Shown here in pieces: positions 16,761 through 25,860 of a stretch of 64,000 bases of DNA. The notes below the pieces were generated by a model, which was not told the origin of the DNA, made no database searches, and saw only the letters and a list, made by a program, of their open reading frames with translations. The position numbers and the translations under genes are program-made. The stretch is from positions 3,038,001 through 3,102,000 of the forward strand of contig NZ_BLAV01000001.1 of assembly GCF_009617875.1 (NCBI RefSeq), read 5' to 3'. Each line of letters starts with the position of its first letter. Position 1 is the first letter of the stretch. The DNA comes from Prolixibacter sp. NT017 (GTDB lineage: Bacteria > Bacteroidota > Bacteroidia > Bacteroidales > Prolixibacteraceae).

Positions 16761-17186
16761 ATGGATAAATCACTCTATTTCGAAGATGAAAAATTAATTT
16801 CAGAAGCAGACAACAAGCTAATTACTCTGACAACACACAGAGTTCGAATGAATACAGGCAGCCGCATTGTTTCAATCATGTTATCTCAAGTCTCTTCTGT
16901 TGAGATACACTATATAACGAATATTTGGTATTTAATTGTTGCAATTGTCAGCGCTTTGGGAGGGATATTTTACTCACTTTCAGAAGAGGACCCTTCAGGC
17001 TTTATTATTGGAGGAATAATTGCTGTGGTCTTTTACTACATTTTCATTAAAACCAAAAAACACACATTATCCATTGGTTCTTCCAGCAACAAAATCAATT
17101 TTCAAATCAAAGGAGTAGGTCATGAAAATATCATTCGATTCGTAAACGATTTAGAAAAAGCGATTGCAAAACAGACGCTAAAGTAA
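16761..17186 (+). CDS. Membrane protein with PH-like features
   Basis: The product has 141 residues. The N-terminal part (EDEKLISEADNKLITLTTHRVRMN) and the C-terminal strand-helix part (SIGSSSNKINFQIKG, ENIIRFVNDLEKAI) look like a bacterial PH-domain fold interrupted by two membrane helices at about residues 55-72 and 80-96. Bacterial PH-domain membrane proteins occur in stress and membrane-associated loci, but no function can be fixed here. Its AT content matches the neighbouring cassette genes. A structured spacer separates it from the PLD-like gene. Confidence 0.6.
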   Translation: MDKSLYFEDEKLISEADNKLITLTTHRVRMNTGSRIVSIMLSQVSSVEIHYITNIWYLIVAIVSALGGIFYSLSEEDPSGFIIGGIIAVVFYYIFIKTKKHTLSIGSSSNKINFQIKGVGHENIIRFVNDLEKAIAKQTLK

Positions 17187-17228
17187 GTAGGTTTGCTTCA
17201 GACAATATTCAGAAATCGCCGAAAAGAC

Positions 17229-17293
17229 TGTAAATGTTCCCGAGCATGAACCTCCCCTAATAGGCATACTCTCATGCCTTGGGACCATTTACA
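17229..17293. other. Long imperfect hairpin in a spacer
   Basis: Complementary blocks nest in order: TGTAAATG (17229-17236) with CATTTACA (17286-17293), CCC (17239-17241) with GGG (17281-17283), and GCATGA (17244-17249) with TCATGC (17272-17277). The fold is a 65-base stem with internal loops, 37 bases upstream of the PLD-like start codon. There is no T-run. Confidence 0.45.
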
Positions 17294-17330
17294 ATTAACC
17301 TTTAATATTCCATTTAAGAAAAACTAACCC

Positions 17331-18098
17331 ATGGGAATGTTCTATAACGGAGCACAATGTGATATCTATATCGGGAAAGGTGCGGGCAAAAAATTGATGA
17401 ATGACATTCGGAATGCCAAAAAGTCCATCAGAGTTGTTTCGCCATTTTTATCACCGTTTTTAATAACTGAGCTCATTAGCTTCAGAAGAAGAGACCTGGA
17501 AGTTGAATTGATCACAACCGATACGATAGAAGATTTTAATGGAAATCGTAAAAAAATCATTCATCAACTGATTAATCAAAACAGGGAAACAGATCAGGAA
17601 GCGGTAGAGAAGCGCGAGAAGTGGAAAGACATATCCAAAATATTGTCATACATAACCATTGGGCTATTGTTGACATTGGCTGGCGTCGTATACTTTGTGA
17701 GAGATATTAAAATGGCATTCGGGCTAATTCCAATCGTTGTTCTTTTTCTGATCATCAAATTATATCAAAGTAAAATCAAAAATCAACGAATCTATCATTA
17801 CTGGTACTCACAGTTATTCCCGTTTAAGGTGTATATGTCACCTGACACCAGCTTCCAGAGCGATACGTTCATTCATAGTAAAATCTATTTAATCGACGAC
17901 CATATTGCCTATTTAGGTTCGCTAAACTTTACATCAAATGGGACAACACACAATTATGAAACCAGAATCAGAACTACTGATACTAGTGCGATTAAAAAGA
18001 TAAAAGAAGAAATAGATCAATTAATGAATCATTCACATTTGCCTGAAAGAGATATACAAATGTGGGGCAAACAATTATACAGAGAACCAATAAATTAA
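17331..18098 (+). CDS. Membrane protein with a single phospholipase-D-like HKD motif
   Basis: The 255-residue protein has an N-terminal PLD-type segment (NAKKSIRVVSPFLSPFLITEL at about 28-48). Two membrane helices follow at about 104-122 and 130-146. The catalytic HKD motif is HSKIYLID (His182, Lys184, Asp189), followed by YLGSLNFTSNG. One HKD motif means an active enzyme would need a dimer, as in Nuc-type endonucleases. Substrate (phospholipid or nucleic acid) is unresolved. Insertion of a membrane hairpin between the two halves of the PLD fold is unusual. The TM2-domain gene starts 5 bases after its stop. Confidence 0.75.
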   Translation: MGMFYNGAQCDIYIGKGAGKKLMNDIRNAKKSIRVVSPFLSPFLITELISFRRRDLEVELITTDTIEDFNGNRKKIIHQLINQNRETDQEAVEKREKWKDISKILSYITIGLLLTLAGVVYFVRDIKMAFGLIPIVVLFLIIKLYQSKIKNQRIYHYWYSQLFPFKVYMSPDTSFQSDTFIHSKIYLIDDHIAYLGSLNFTSNGTTHNYETRIRTTDTSAIKKIKEEIDQLMNHSHLPERDIQMWGKQLYREPIN

Positions 18099-18103
18099 AA
18101 CGA

Positions 18104-18430
18104 ATGAAAAATAAAGTAACAGCAGCGCTTCTTGCCTTTTTTTTGGGCGGACTTGGAATCCACCGTTTTTATCTCGGACAAGGACTTCTTGGAGTCCTAT
18201 ACCTTGTTTTTGTGTGGACTTTTATTCCATCAATTATTGCGTTTATTGACTTCATTGTATTCCTGGTAATGGACGAAGACAGATTTAATGCAAAATATAA
18301 CGGAGGTAAAGTGGCTTACGCAACTGCCGGCAACAATGTAGCCGATGAAGTGGCTAAGTTATACGAACTAAAAGAAAGAGGTGCGATTACCGCTGAGGAA
18401 TTCCAACGCAGAAAAGCAAAATTACTGTAA
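18104..18430 (+). CDS. TM2 domain protein with C-terminal SHOCT motif
   Basis: The 108-residue protein starts at ATG 18104. Residues 1-60 form a TM2 domain (AALLAFFLGGLGIHRFYLGQ, with the GIHRFYLG signature) of two membrane helices. A linker leads to a C-terminal SHOCT-like short helix pair (DEVAKLYELKERGAITAEEFQRRKAKLL region, about 78-108). SHOCT modules are assumed to mediate oligomerisation. It follows the PLD-like gene by 5 bases, so the two are very probably cotranscribed. Confidence 0.85.
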   Translation: MKNKVTAALLAFFLGGLGIHRFYLGQGLLGVLYLVFVWTFIPSIIAFIDFIVFLVMDEDRFNAKYNGGKVAYATAGNNVADEVAKLYELKERGAITAEEFQRRKAKLL

Positions 18431-18471
18431 GGCTAATCGGCAAGACCAATAAAATAGTTAAAACAAAACAG

Positions 18472-18705
18472 ATGAGGAATAAACGAACAGAAACACTACT
18501 AAATATACTTTACAATACATCCTGGTTTCTGGTTTTAGCCGGAGCCTTGTTTAAGCTGCAACACTGGCCTTACGGGACATCTCTTCTCTGGTTTGGCTTC
18601 ATATTCGGTTCTATCATCAGCAGCATTCAGAATATGCAGCTGAAGAAAAGGATAAGAGAACTGGAAGCAAAGATTCCGCCCATTGATGACAAAGACATTT
18701 TTTAA
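18472..18705 (+). CDS. Small GldL-like two-helix membrane protein
   Basis: The protein has 77 residues with two hydrophobic segments (about 15-28 and 35-52) and the sequence GALFKLQHWPYG. That matches the N-terminal signature of gliding-motor subunit GldL (G-x-x-FKxxHWP), but the long C-terminal coiled coil of real GldL is missing and no gldKMN genes are nearby. It ends in a short charged helix. Short GldL-related proteins are common in Bacteroidota and have no known role. It lies 41 bases after the TM2 gene. Confidence 0.7.
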   Translation: MRNKRTETLLNILYNTSWFLVLAGALFKLQHWPYGTSLLWFGFIFGSIISSIQNMQLKKRIRELEAKIPPIDDKDIF

Positions 18706-18782
18706 AATCTTCCTACATAAAATTTCTTGACCTACGACATATTTAGAATAACCCTGACGAAAAAATAAATCATTCAATTTTT

Positions 18783-19367
18783 ATGAAAGCACTCTCACTA
18801 ACCCTTATTGCTTGCCTATTTGTCATAACCGCTGCAGCACAAAACGCAACGGAAGGTGTTGAAAAAAAGATAACCAAAATAAATGCGCTATATCCTTCAT
18901 TTGAACAAGAGTTTCGGCTTTCTCCTGTAACCACCTGGAGTTATCGTGCCGGATTTAATATTTCTCTCGCGTATGGAGATTTTTATTCCTACGATAACTC
19001 TTTCTTTGGCTCAACTTCTCATGTAGAATATTTTGAATTTCTGCCAACAGCAGAAGTTAACTACCGCTGGTACTACCGGTTGTTAAAACGACAGGAAAAA
19101 GGAAGAAAAACAATCAATAACAGTGCTGGCTACTTTTTTGCCGAAGCAGACGTTGTGACCCCCGGAATAAAATTGCAAACGGTTAACAACGATGGACTAC
19201 ATGACGTTATTTCCGGAATATATGCGGGATGGGGGTTTAGAAGAACCATCGGGAAGAAAATTACGATAGACCTCAATTTACGTTATTCTCTGCTCATGAG
19301 AAATGTTGAGGAAACAGCCTTCTCAAACATAATTCCGGGCTTTAAAGTTGGGTATCGAATTAAATAG
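18783..19367 (+). CDS. Secreted protein, possible outer-membrane barrel
   Basis: The 194-residue protein begins with a Sec signal peptide (hydrophobic residues 2-16, cleavage likely after AAAQ). The mature part has alternating Tyr/Phe-rich strands (WSYRAGFNISLAYGDFYSY, EVNYRWYYRLLK, IYAGWGFRRTIG) and ends in the aromatic/basic strand FKVGYRIK. This suggests a small eight-strand-type outer-membrane beta-barrel, but no named family was recognised. It is the last gene of the AT-rich plus-strand cassette. Confidence 0.6.
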   Translation: MKALSLTLIACLFVITAAAQNATEGVEKKITKINALYPSFEQEFRLSPVTTWSYRAGFNISLAYGDFYSYDNSFFGSTSHVEYFEFLPTAEVNYRWYYRLLKRQEKGRKTINNSAGYFFAEADVVTPGIKLQTVNNDGLHDVISGIYAGWGFRRTIGKKITIDLNLRYSLLMRNVEETAFSNIIPGFKVGYRIK

Positions 19368-19697
19368 AAGTTTTGTGTATCCGCTACGCGGAAAATGCGG
19401 GTTTGGGAATGGCAATTGCTACAATACTTTATCCGCTACGCGGAATTTCGCTGAAGGAAATGCAGCATAGGTAGGAGCTTTTCCAAACTTTGGAACTCCG
19501 GAAATGTCGCGATACTTTCTCCGTAGGAGATTTAGTATTGTAGGTCGAAAACGCTCCCGCCTCAATGCTACCTCGTAGAGGTTATACACAGCAGTCACAT
19601 ACTCCTCGCTAAATTTCGTTTATCCCAACAAGCAGATGATTTGTATATTTACACCTCACAAAGCAAAACACCGAATCGTAATCAAACAAAACATCCC
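19368..19697. repeat. Intergenic cluster of small palindromes with GTA/TAC loops
   Basis: TCCGC-TAC-GCGGA occurs twice (near 19381 and 19432). CTCC-GTA-GGAG (near 19540) and ACCTC-GTA-GAGGT (near 19569) follow the same design with different arms. The region (330 bases) has no gene. The loop trinucleotide is conserved while both arms change together. Confidence 0.65.
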
Positions 19698-20528
19698 ATG
19701 AAGAAAACTTATCTGCTGCTCGCCCTGGTGCTTTGGGTAGCATCGGCATTCGCGCAAAAGACCGAATACATTACGAAATTCAACATTCCGTATTACAATG
19801 ATTCCCTCAACCAGGCCGATGAGTACCTCCGGCAGCAATGTGTACTGGATCTGTATTACCCAAAGAATGTGAAGCATTTCCCTACCATTGTCTGGTTTCA
19901 TGGTGGCGGCTTAACGGGCGGACACAAAGAGATTCCGGAAGCGTTGAAAGAACAGGGCATGGCCGTGATTGGCGTAGGATACCGGCTATCGCCTCACATT
20001 AAAGCGGAGCATTGCATCGACGATGCAGCCGCCGCTGTCGCCTGGGCATTCAACCACATCGAGCAATTCGGCGGCGATTCGACGCTGATTTTCGTCTCTG
20101 GTCACTCTGCTGGTGGCTACCTCACACTGATGGTGGGATTGGACAAAAACTACCTGAAAAGATGGGACATCGATGCCAATCGCATTGCAGGACTGATTCC
20201 TTTTAGCGGGCACACCATCACTCACTTCACCATTCGGGCCGAGCGGGGCATTCCGGGAACACAACCGGTCGTCGACAGCCTGGCGCCGCTGTACTGGGTG
20301 CGGAAAGATGCACCGCCGTTGCTGCTCATCACCGGCGACCGTCATATGGAAATGTTGGGACGCTATGAAGAAAATGCTTACCTGATGCGCATGATGAAAG
20401 TGGTGGGCCACAAAAATACCCGGCTATACGAAATGCAGGGCTACGGCCACAACATGACCGCTCCAGCCTTTCCGCTGCTGCTGAAAGATGTACGAGAGAT
20501 TGTGAAGGAGAAGCGGGCGAACGACTAG
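19698..20528 (+). CDS. Secreted alpha/beta hydrolase (esterase/lipase-like)
   Basis: The protein has 276 residues from the ATG at 19698, with a Sec signal peptide (hydrophobic 4-16, cleavage after AFAQ). The oxyanion loop HGGG appears at about residues 74-77, the nucleophile elbow GHSAGG near 137-142, and a C-terminal GYGHN supplies the likely catalytic His. This is the hormone-sensitive-lipase/BD-FAE type of carboxylesterase, acting in the periplasm or at the surface. The natural ester is unknown. It converges with mutS2, with only six bases between the stop codons. Confidence 0.88.
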   Translation: MKKTYLLLALVLWVASAFAQKTEYITKFNIPYYNDSLNQADEYLRQQCVLDLYYPKNVKHFPTIVWFHGGGLTGGHKEIPEALKEQGMAVIGVGYRLSPHIKAEHCIDDAAAAVAWAFNHIEQFGGDSTLIFVSGHSAGGYLTLMVGLDKNYLKRWDIDANRIAGLIPFSGHTITHFTIRAERGIPGTQPVVDSLAPLYWVRKDAPPLLLITGDRHMEMLGRYEENAYLMRMMKVVGHKNTRLYEMQGYGHNMTAPAFPLLLKDVREIVKEKRAND

Positions 20529-20534
20529 CCTTCG

Positions 20535-23027
20535 TTACGCCAGCTCCACAACGGTTATACCGGCACCGCCATGCTGGACGTGTTCATCATGGTAGTGCCG
20601 TACCATTGGCTCGGTACGCAGGTAGTTTCGAATGAGTTCGCGCAGGACGCCGGTACCTTTTCCGTGCAGGATACGGAGCTCGGCTGCTTCCACCATAATG
20701 GCCTCGTCGATGAACTCCTGAATTTTATGCAGGGCTTCCTCTGCGCGCATTCCCCGCACATCAACTTCCGGTTTGAAGGTCATTTTCCGGTCGGCAATGG
20801 CATCGTTGATCCGGGCGATGGTCTTATTCTTCTGCACGCCCTCTTTCTTCAACTGGCTGTTCGATACCACTTCCAGCTTATCACGTTTCACAGTAGAACG
20901 TAACGCTCCAAAGGCTACCACAATGTTTTTACCGTTGATTTCGAGCACCTCGCCGGCTGCCTGCTGTCCCTGCAAGCGGACCTTCGCTCCCACCTCCAGT
21001 GTGGGCGTTTTGGGTTGAGCCGGTTTGACCTTCTTCTTCTCCGGTTCTTTGCGGGGTGACTTCTCACGGCGCTTTTGCTCCTTTTGCCGCAGTTTCTCCA
21101 TCTTCCGGGCTATCTTTTCCTCATCCTCGGTAGCTTTCTTTTCTACCTCATCGCGGAAATCGTCCAGCTCGCGGCGCACCTTGCGGGTTTGTTCTTTCTC
21201 GGCATTGGCCTCTTTAATCTCGCGAATGGTTCGCTCAATCATCCGGTTGGTGTTGGACAATAGCTCATCGGCTTCGCGTTTGGCTTTCGCCAGAATCTCT
21301 TTCCGCATCCGTTCCGTCTCTTCCAAATCGGACTCGTACTTGCCGGCCATGTCGTCCAGGTGACGTTCCACCTTCCGGATACGCTGCCGCTTGCCTTCCC
21401 AGTACCGCTTGTCGCGGACAATATCGCGCAGGTGCTTGTCGAAATCGATGTGCTCCTGCCCGATTTTATCGCTCGCTTCCTTCAGAATGTCTTCCGGAAG
21501 ACCGATTTTACGGGCAATCTCGAAAGCGAACGAACTTCCCGGCTTGCCAATTTGCAACCGGAAAAGGGGTTCCATCTGGTGCGAATCGTACAGCATGGCG
21601 CCGTTTTCTATTCCCTCGGCCGAACTGGCAAAGTGCTTCAGGTTGGTATAGTGCGTCGTGATGACACCGTAAGTTCCTAACTGGTTGACGCGGTTGAGCA
21701 CGGCCTCGGCAATGGAGCCCCCCAGCATTGGCTCGGTTCCGGTTCCAAACTCGTCGATGAGCACCAGTGTTTTGGGCGTGCAGTTCTTCGTGAAGAACTT
21801 CATATTGGTCAGGTGCGAGCTGTACGTACTCAGGTCGTTCTCCAGTGACTGGTCGTCGCCAATGTCGATGAACATACGCTCGAAGATGCCCGAGCGACTA
21901 TCCGGGCTCACCGGGACGGGCAAACCACATTGTAACATGTATTGCACCAGGCCTACCGTTTTCAGGCAAACCGATTTACCCCCGGCATTGGGACCGGAAA
22001 TGAGCAGGATACGATTCTGTTCTGTAAGCGTAATATCGAGCGGAACAATTTTCCGGTTCTCCACCTTCAGGTTGCGTTCCAGCAACGGGTGACGAGCCTT
22101 GAACCATTCCAGTTCCAGTTTCTCTGTCACTTTCGGCTTCACCGATTCACTTTCGATGGCCCAGAGAGCCTTGGCCCGGATGAAATCGAGTTCGGCTAAA
22201 ATGCCGTACGAAAACGCCAAATCTTCAGCATACGGACGGATTTCATCGGTGAAGTGAATCAAAATCTTCACGATTTCGCGTTTCTCAGCCGACTCCAGTT
22301 CCCGGATACGGTTGTTCACTTCCACGACTTCTTCGGGCTCCACGTAGGCTGTTCGTCCGGTAGCGGATTCGTCGTGCACAATCCCTTTCAGCTTCCGCTT
22401 GTTTCCGGCAGCAATGGGAATCACCGTGCGGCCATCACGAATGGAAGTGGAAACGTCTTTCTCTACGAGGCCTTCCTTCTGTGCTTTCCGCAGAATGCTC
22501 TGCATAATTTTGGACACACTGGCCTGCCGGGAAAAAATTTCGCGGCGAATGTTCGCCAGTTCGGGTGACGCATTGTCCTTAATTGTTCCGTGCTTGCTGA
22601 TGATTTGGTCGATGCGGTCATATACAAATGGGAAAAGCTGTACATCGCGAACCACATCGCGCAGCCTGGGAAATTCCGCTTCTTCCCGGGAACGGAAAAA
22701 ATTAACGATGGCACGAATGGTTTCCAGCGAACGTTTCAGGTCGAACAGCTCGTGGACTTCGAGGAATGTTCCGGGCACCTTGATTTTCTGCAGTGCCGGA
22801 CGAACATCGAGGTAATAGCCTGTCGGGAAATTGGTCTCCTCGGCGATGATCTGCATGAATTCCACGGTCTCGTCTAGCCGCCGGACAATGGTCTCGTAGT
22901 TAGACGAGAAACTGAACTGCGCAGCAATCTCCTTCCCGAGTGTGCTCAGGCACCGCTGACTCAGCAAGTCGCGTATTTTGTCGAAACCAATTTTTGATTC
23001 AAATCCCGCAGGATAAATTTCCACCAT
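20535..23027 (-). CDS. mutS2: MutS2 endonuclease/ribosome-rescue ATPase
   Basis: The 830-residue protein has the MutS2 layout. The core and clamp lie at about 1-320. The ATPase carries Walker A GPNAGGKS at 345-352 and an IDEFGTGTEP Walker B/signature region. A long Lys/Glu-rich coiled-coil (about 520-640) follows, then a KOW-like linker (KVRLQGQQAAGEV). The C-terminal Smr nuclease domain covers about 755-830 (VDVRGMRAEEAL, LRILHGKGTG). MutS2 suppresses recombination in some species and splits collided ribosomes in Bacillus. It lies 104 bases after batE on the same strand and may be read through from the bat operon. Confidence 0.97.
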   Translation of the reverse strand: MVEIYPAGFESKIGFDKIRDLLSQRCLSTLGKEIAAQFSFSSNYETIVRRLDETVEFMQIIAEETNFPTGYYLDVRPALQKIKVPGTFLEVHELFDLKRSLETIRAIVNFFRSREEAEFPRLRDVVRDVQLFPFVYDRIDQIISKHGTIKDNASPELANIRREIFSRQASVSKIMQSILRKAQKEGLVEKDVSTSIRDGRTVIPIAAGNKRKLKGIVHDESATGRTAYVEPEEVVEVNNRIRELESAEKREIVKILIHFTDEIRPYAEDLAFSYGILAELDFIRAKALWAIESESVKPKVTEKLELEWFKARHPLLERNLKVENRKIVPLDITLTEQNRILLISGPNAGGKSVCLKTVGLVQYMLQCGLPVPVSPDSRSGIFERMFIDIGDDQSLENDLSTYSSHLTNMKFFTKNCTPKTLVLIDEFGTGTEPMLGGSIAEAVLNRVNQLGTYGVITTHYTNLKHFASSAEGIENGAMLYDSHQMEPLFRLQIGKPGSSFAFEIARKIGLPEDILKEASDKIGQEHIDFDKHLRDIVRDKRYWEGKRQRIRKVERHLDDMAGKYESDLEETERMRKEILAKAKREADELLSNTNRMIERTIREIKEANAEKEQTRKVRRELDDFRDEVEKKATEDEEKIARKMEKLRQKEQKRREKSPRKEPEKKKVKPAQPKTPTLEVGAKVRLQGQQAAGEVLEINGKNIVVAFGALRSTVKRDKLEVVSNSQLKKEGVQKNKTIARINDAIADRKMTFKPEVDVRGMRAEEALHKIQEFIDEAIMVEAAELRILHGKGTGVLRELIRNYLRTEPMVRHYHDEHVQHGGAGITVVELA

Positions 23028-23131
23028 CGTTATTCATTTTCGAATTGCAAAAATAACAATCGAAAAGGGATATACGAAAAGCGGAGGTAAACTTACTTAC
23101 CCCCGCTCTGAAATATCGTATGTTCGAATAC

Positions 23132-23932
23132 TTAGATTCGTACCATGGTTGAGTCCTGCACCCAACCTTTGTTGCCGTCGGCCAGCTGAATTTCCTTCCA
23201 GGTACCGAGGCTGTCGGTAAGTTTCACCTTCAGGCCTTCGTGAATAATGAAGAGTTCCGTCCCTGTTTCACTGGGCGAACCTTTCACGGTAACGGTCGGT
23301 GCCGTGATAATGGCCGTATTGCGGTGCGTTAGCTTGCTCTTCTGACTCGAGGCAAACGAGAAGGTAAATCCCGACCAGATAAGCGCCAAAATGGAAACCC
23401 AGAATGCCAGTTTCTTCCGGCGCACCGTTTGCGCAAAAAGAAACAAGGCAAAGATGACGAGGAAGATAAAGAAGGCTATCATGCTTTGTGTTCCCCACTC
23501 ATCCGCTGAATGCGTATTAATAATACTGTGCCACCATTTGGTCAGGAAAAATTCGGGCAACGGCTGAATGTTATCGACCACATGAGCCTGCGCCAAATCG
23601 AGGTTATATTTGATGTCGTCGTCATTGGGAGCCAGCAAACGGGCCCGCTCATAATTGATGATGGCCTTGGTTATCTTTCCCGATTTGTAATAAGCATTTC
23701 CCAGGTTGAAATAGAGATCTGCTGATTCATATCCCCGCTTCAGAATGCCAGAATAAACGCTGGCGGCCTGCTGGTAATGCCCTTTTGCATACAAGGTATC
23801 GGCCCGGGTAATCGAGTCCAGTTCTGCTTTTTGAGCGAAAGTGGTACCGGAAATCAACACCAGCGCCAACATTCCTATGATGTATAATACTTTTTGTCTC
23901 ATCGAATCCCTGTTCTGTTGATTCTGTTTCAT
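23132..23932 (-). CDS. batE: BatE-like TPR and SH3 membrane protein
   Basis: The protein has 266 residues; ATG 23902 would place the signal peptide at the very start. An N-terminal signal (about 15-34) is followed by TPR repeats at about 45-120 (YFNLGNAYYKSGKITKAIINYERA), two membrane helices at about 150-195, and a C-terminal bacterial SH3 domain ending in GWVQDSTMVRI. This arrangement is BatE of the Bacteroides aerotolerance operon. It presumably sits in the inner membrane with its TPR and SH3 parts in the periplasm. It starts 2 bases after the batD stop. Confidence 0.9.
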   Translation of the reverse strand: MKQNQQNRDSMRQKVLYIIGMLALVLISGTTFAQKAELDSITRADTLYAKGHYQQAASVYSGILKRGYESADLYFNLGNAYYKSGKITKAIINYERARLLAPNDDDIKYNLDLAQAHVVDNIQPLPEFFLTKWWHSIINTHSADEWGTQSMIAFFIFLVIFALFLFAQTVRRKKLAFWVSILALIWSGFTFSFASSQKSKLTHRNTAIITAPTVTVKGSPSETGTELFIIHEGLKVKLTDSLGTWKEIQLADGNKGWVQDSTMVRI

Positions 23933-23934
23933 CG

Positions 23935-25746
23935 TTACTTAATCTCTTTTTCCATGCGGCTCATCACCTCAACAGCCTTATCGTACATTTCATTCATGGC
24001 TGTCGATGTGCCTCCGCCCGGCGCGAATCGGGCAAACTCACATGTATCGAGCGTTTCGATAAAGCGATCGACCAGCTCCTGCGAAACACTGCGTTGCAGC
24101 AACGCTTCTGCGGCGCGCTCCTTGTTCAAATCGGCTACCGGAATGGTCAGCTTATCGCTGAGGTAGCCCCAGAATGCGCGGGTTACTGCTTCGTAGAATT
24201 TCTCCGCATCGTTTTGCTTCAGAACGCCGCGGGCCACTTTCAGGTGTTTCATGGCCACCTTGCTGGCTTTCCGGTTTTTCACCCGGGCCAGGTTCGCATT
24301 CTCGCGGATGCGCTTCATGTTAAAGAGATAGAATATGAGTACGAGGAATGCTCCTCCGAGATAAATCAGGTAGAAGTTCACCGAACCGAAGAACGTATCG
24401 TTTCGCTGGAACAATTGGTTGTTATCCGTCTTGATGTAACGAATATCCTTTCCGAGGAATTTCACATCTTCTTTGGAAAGTCCGCTGCTGACAACCGTGT
24501 TCGACTGGTTACCGGCTCCTTTTTCCACATGCAAATCATACGACTTGGTGGTCTTGGTCACGTATCTTCCCGTTGCCGGATTGAAATAGACAAAGTTGAC
24601 AGCCGGAATGGTAAAATCGCCGGCATGACGCGGAATGACCAGGTATTCGAACGAGGTGCTTCCTTCCAGACCACTCTCCGTCGCTTTGAAATCGCTGGTA
24701 TTCTTCGGATCGTATGTGTCGAAATCCGGCGGGAAATCAACCTTGGGCGCATCAATCAGTTTGAGGTTACCGTTTCCGGAAATCTTCAGCTTCAGCGTTA
24801 CTGCATCGTTGGCTTTTACATCCGTTGCCGTAATAGAAGATTCGAGACGGAAGTTCCCGACTCCTCCGGAATAATTGGCCGGCGCTTTAGGCAGCGACTT
24901 CACATGAATGGTTACAGGCTGACTGAACACGGTGGCTTTCACCGTTGAAAACTGATCGAAGAAATCGTCGAAAATACTTTGCGGCTGCTGTACGCGCTGA
25001 CGCACCAACGCCACAATTTTCACCGGTTTAATGGTGATATTTCCGGTTTGCTGCGGAAAAAGAATCGTTTTCTTCAGTGTTCCCACATTGTATATTTCTC
25101 CGTTATAGGCTTCCCGGTGTAACGAAATCTGTTGCGGGATATCGATATCCTGCGACCAGAATCCTTCGAAGTTCGGTAGTTCAATATCGTCGAATCCACT
25201 CAGGTTCACCCGTGAGTAAATCTTAATGGTCGCAACCAGATGCTCTCCTTTGTAAACCGATTTCCGGTTCACGTCCACCTTGACAAACAGATCCTTCGAA
25301 TCGATATGTCCTGGTGTAGCTGCCGGCTTATCGACACCTCCTCCCGCTGGTTTCGACGAACCTTTTACCACCTGAATGGTCACCGGATTTGACGTGTATG
25401 TCTTTCCGTCCACGTCAATGGTGGCCGGTTGAATGGTGAACTTTCCCTCTTTTTTTGCCTGCAGAATGTAGGTGTAAGAGAAAGTGACCGAACGAGTCGT
25501 TTTACCGTTGATCATCTGAATGGATGTACTGTTGGAAGTCGAGGGTCCCATTAGTACATCGAAGTCATTCAACTCCGGAAGTTTCAGGTTATCTCCCTGT
25601 GTGTTTAGCACAAAAGAGAGCCGGAACTGGCTTCCGAGCTCTACCACATTGGGCGCCGACATCGAAAACCGAACGTCGTCGGCGCGGGCAGTTAAGCCGG
25701 CAAAGAGCGTAAACAAGAGAAGAAACAGGGTCTTTTTCTTCATCAT
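23935..25746 (-). CDS. batD: BatD, oxygen-tolerance protein
   Basis: The 603-residue protein is counted from ATG 25746; an upstream ATG at 25794 adds 16 residues before the signal peptide. A Sec signal is followed by several immunoglobulin-like beta domains (FSMSAPNVVELGSQFRLSF near the start), a membrane helix around residue 450 (VNFYLIYLGGAFLVLIFYLF), and a cytoplasmic helical domain. This is the BatD family (Pfam oxygen tolerance). It belongs to the batA-E cluster linked to aerotolerance in Bacteroides fragilis; its biochemical role is unresolved. It lies between batC and batE in the standard order. Confidence 0.93.
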   Translation of the reverse strand: MMKKKTLFLLLFTLFAGLTARADDVRFSMSAPNVVELGSQFRLSFVLNTQGDNLKLPELNDFDVLMGPSTSNSTSIQMINGKTTRSVTFSYTYILQAKKEGKFTIQPATIDVDGKTYTSNPVTIQVVKGSSKPAGGGVDKPAATPGHIDSKDLFVKVDVNRKSVYKGEHLVATIKIYSRVNLSGFDDIELPNFEGFWSQDIDIPQQISLHREAYNGEIYNVGTLKKTILFPQQTGNITIKPVKIVALVRQRVQQPQSIFDDFFDQFSTVKATVFSQPVTIHVKSLPKAPANYSGGVGNFRLESSITATDVKANDAVTLKLKISGNGNLKLIDAPKVDFPPDFDTYDPKNTSDFKATESGLEGSTSFEYLVIPRHAGDFTIPAVNFVYFNPATGRYVTKTTKSYDLHVEKGAGNQSNTVVSSGLSKEDVKFLGKDIRYIKTDNNQLFQRNDTFFGSVNFYLIYLGGAFLVLIFYLFNMKRIRENANLARVKNRKASKVAMKHLKVARGVLKQNDAEKFYEAVTRAFWGYLSDKLTIPVADLNKERAAEALLQRSVSQELVDRFIETLDTCEFARFAPGGGTSTAMNEMYDKAVEVMSRMEKEIK

Positions 25747-25860
25747 CTGTATGCCTGTATATTTCGTGATTAATCTGTATTGCATTGTCAACATGCCTCA
25801 AAATTAGCAAAACCCCGGAATTTTTCCGGAGGGTATCCGGTTACACATCAATATCAACCG

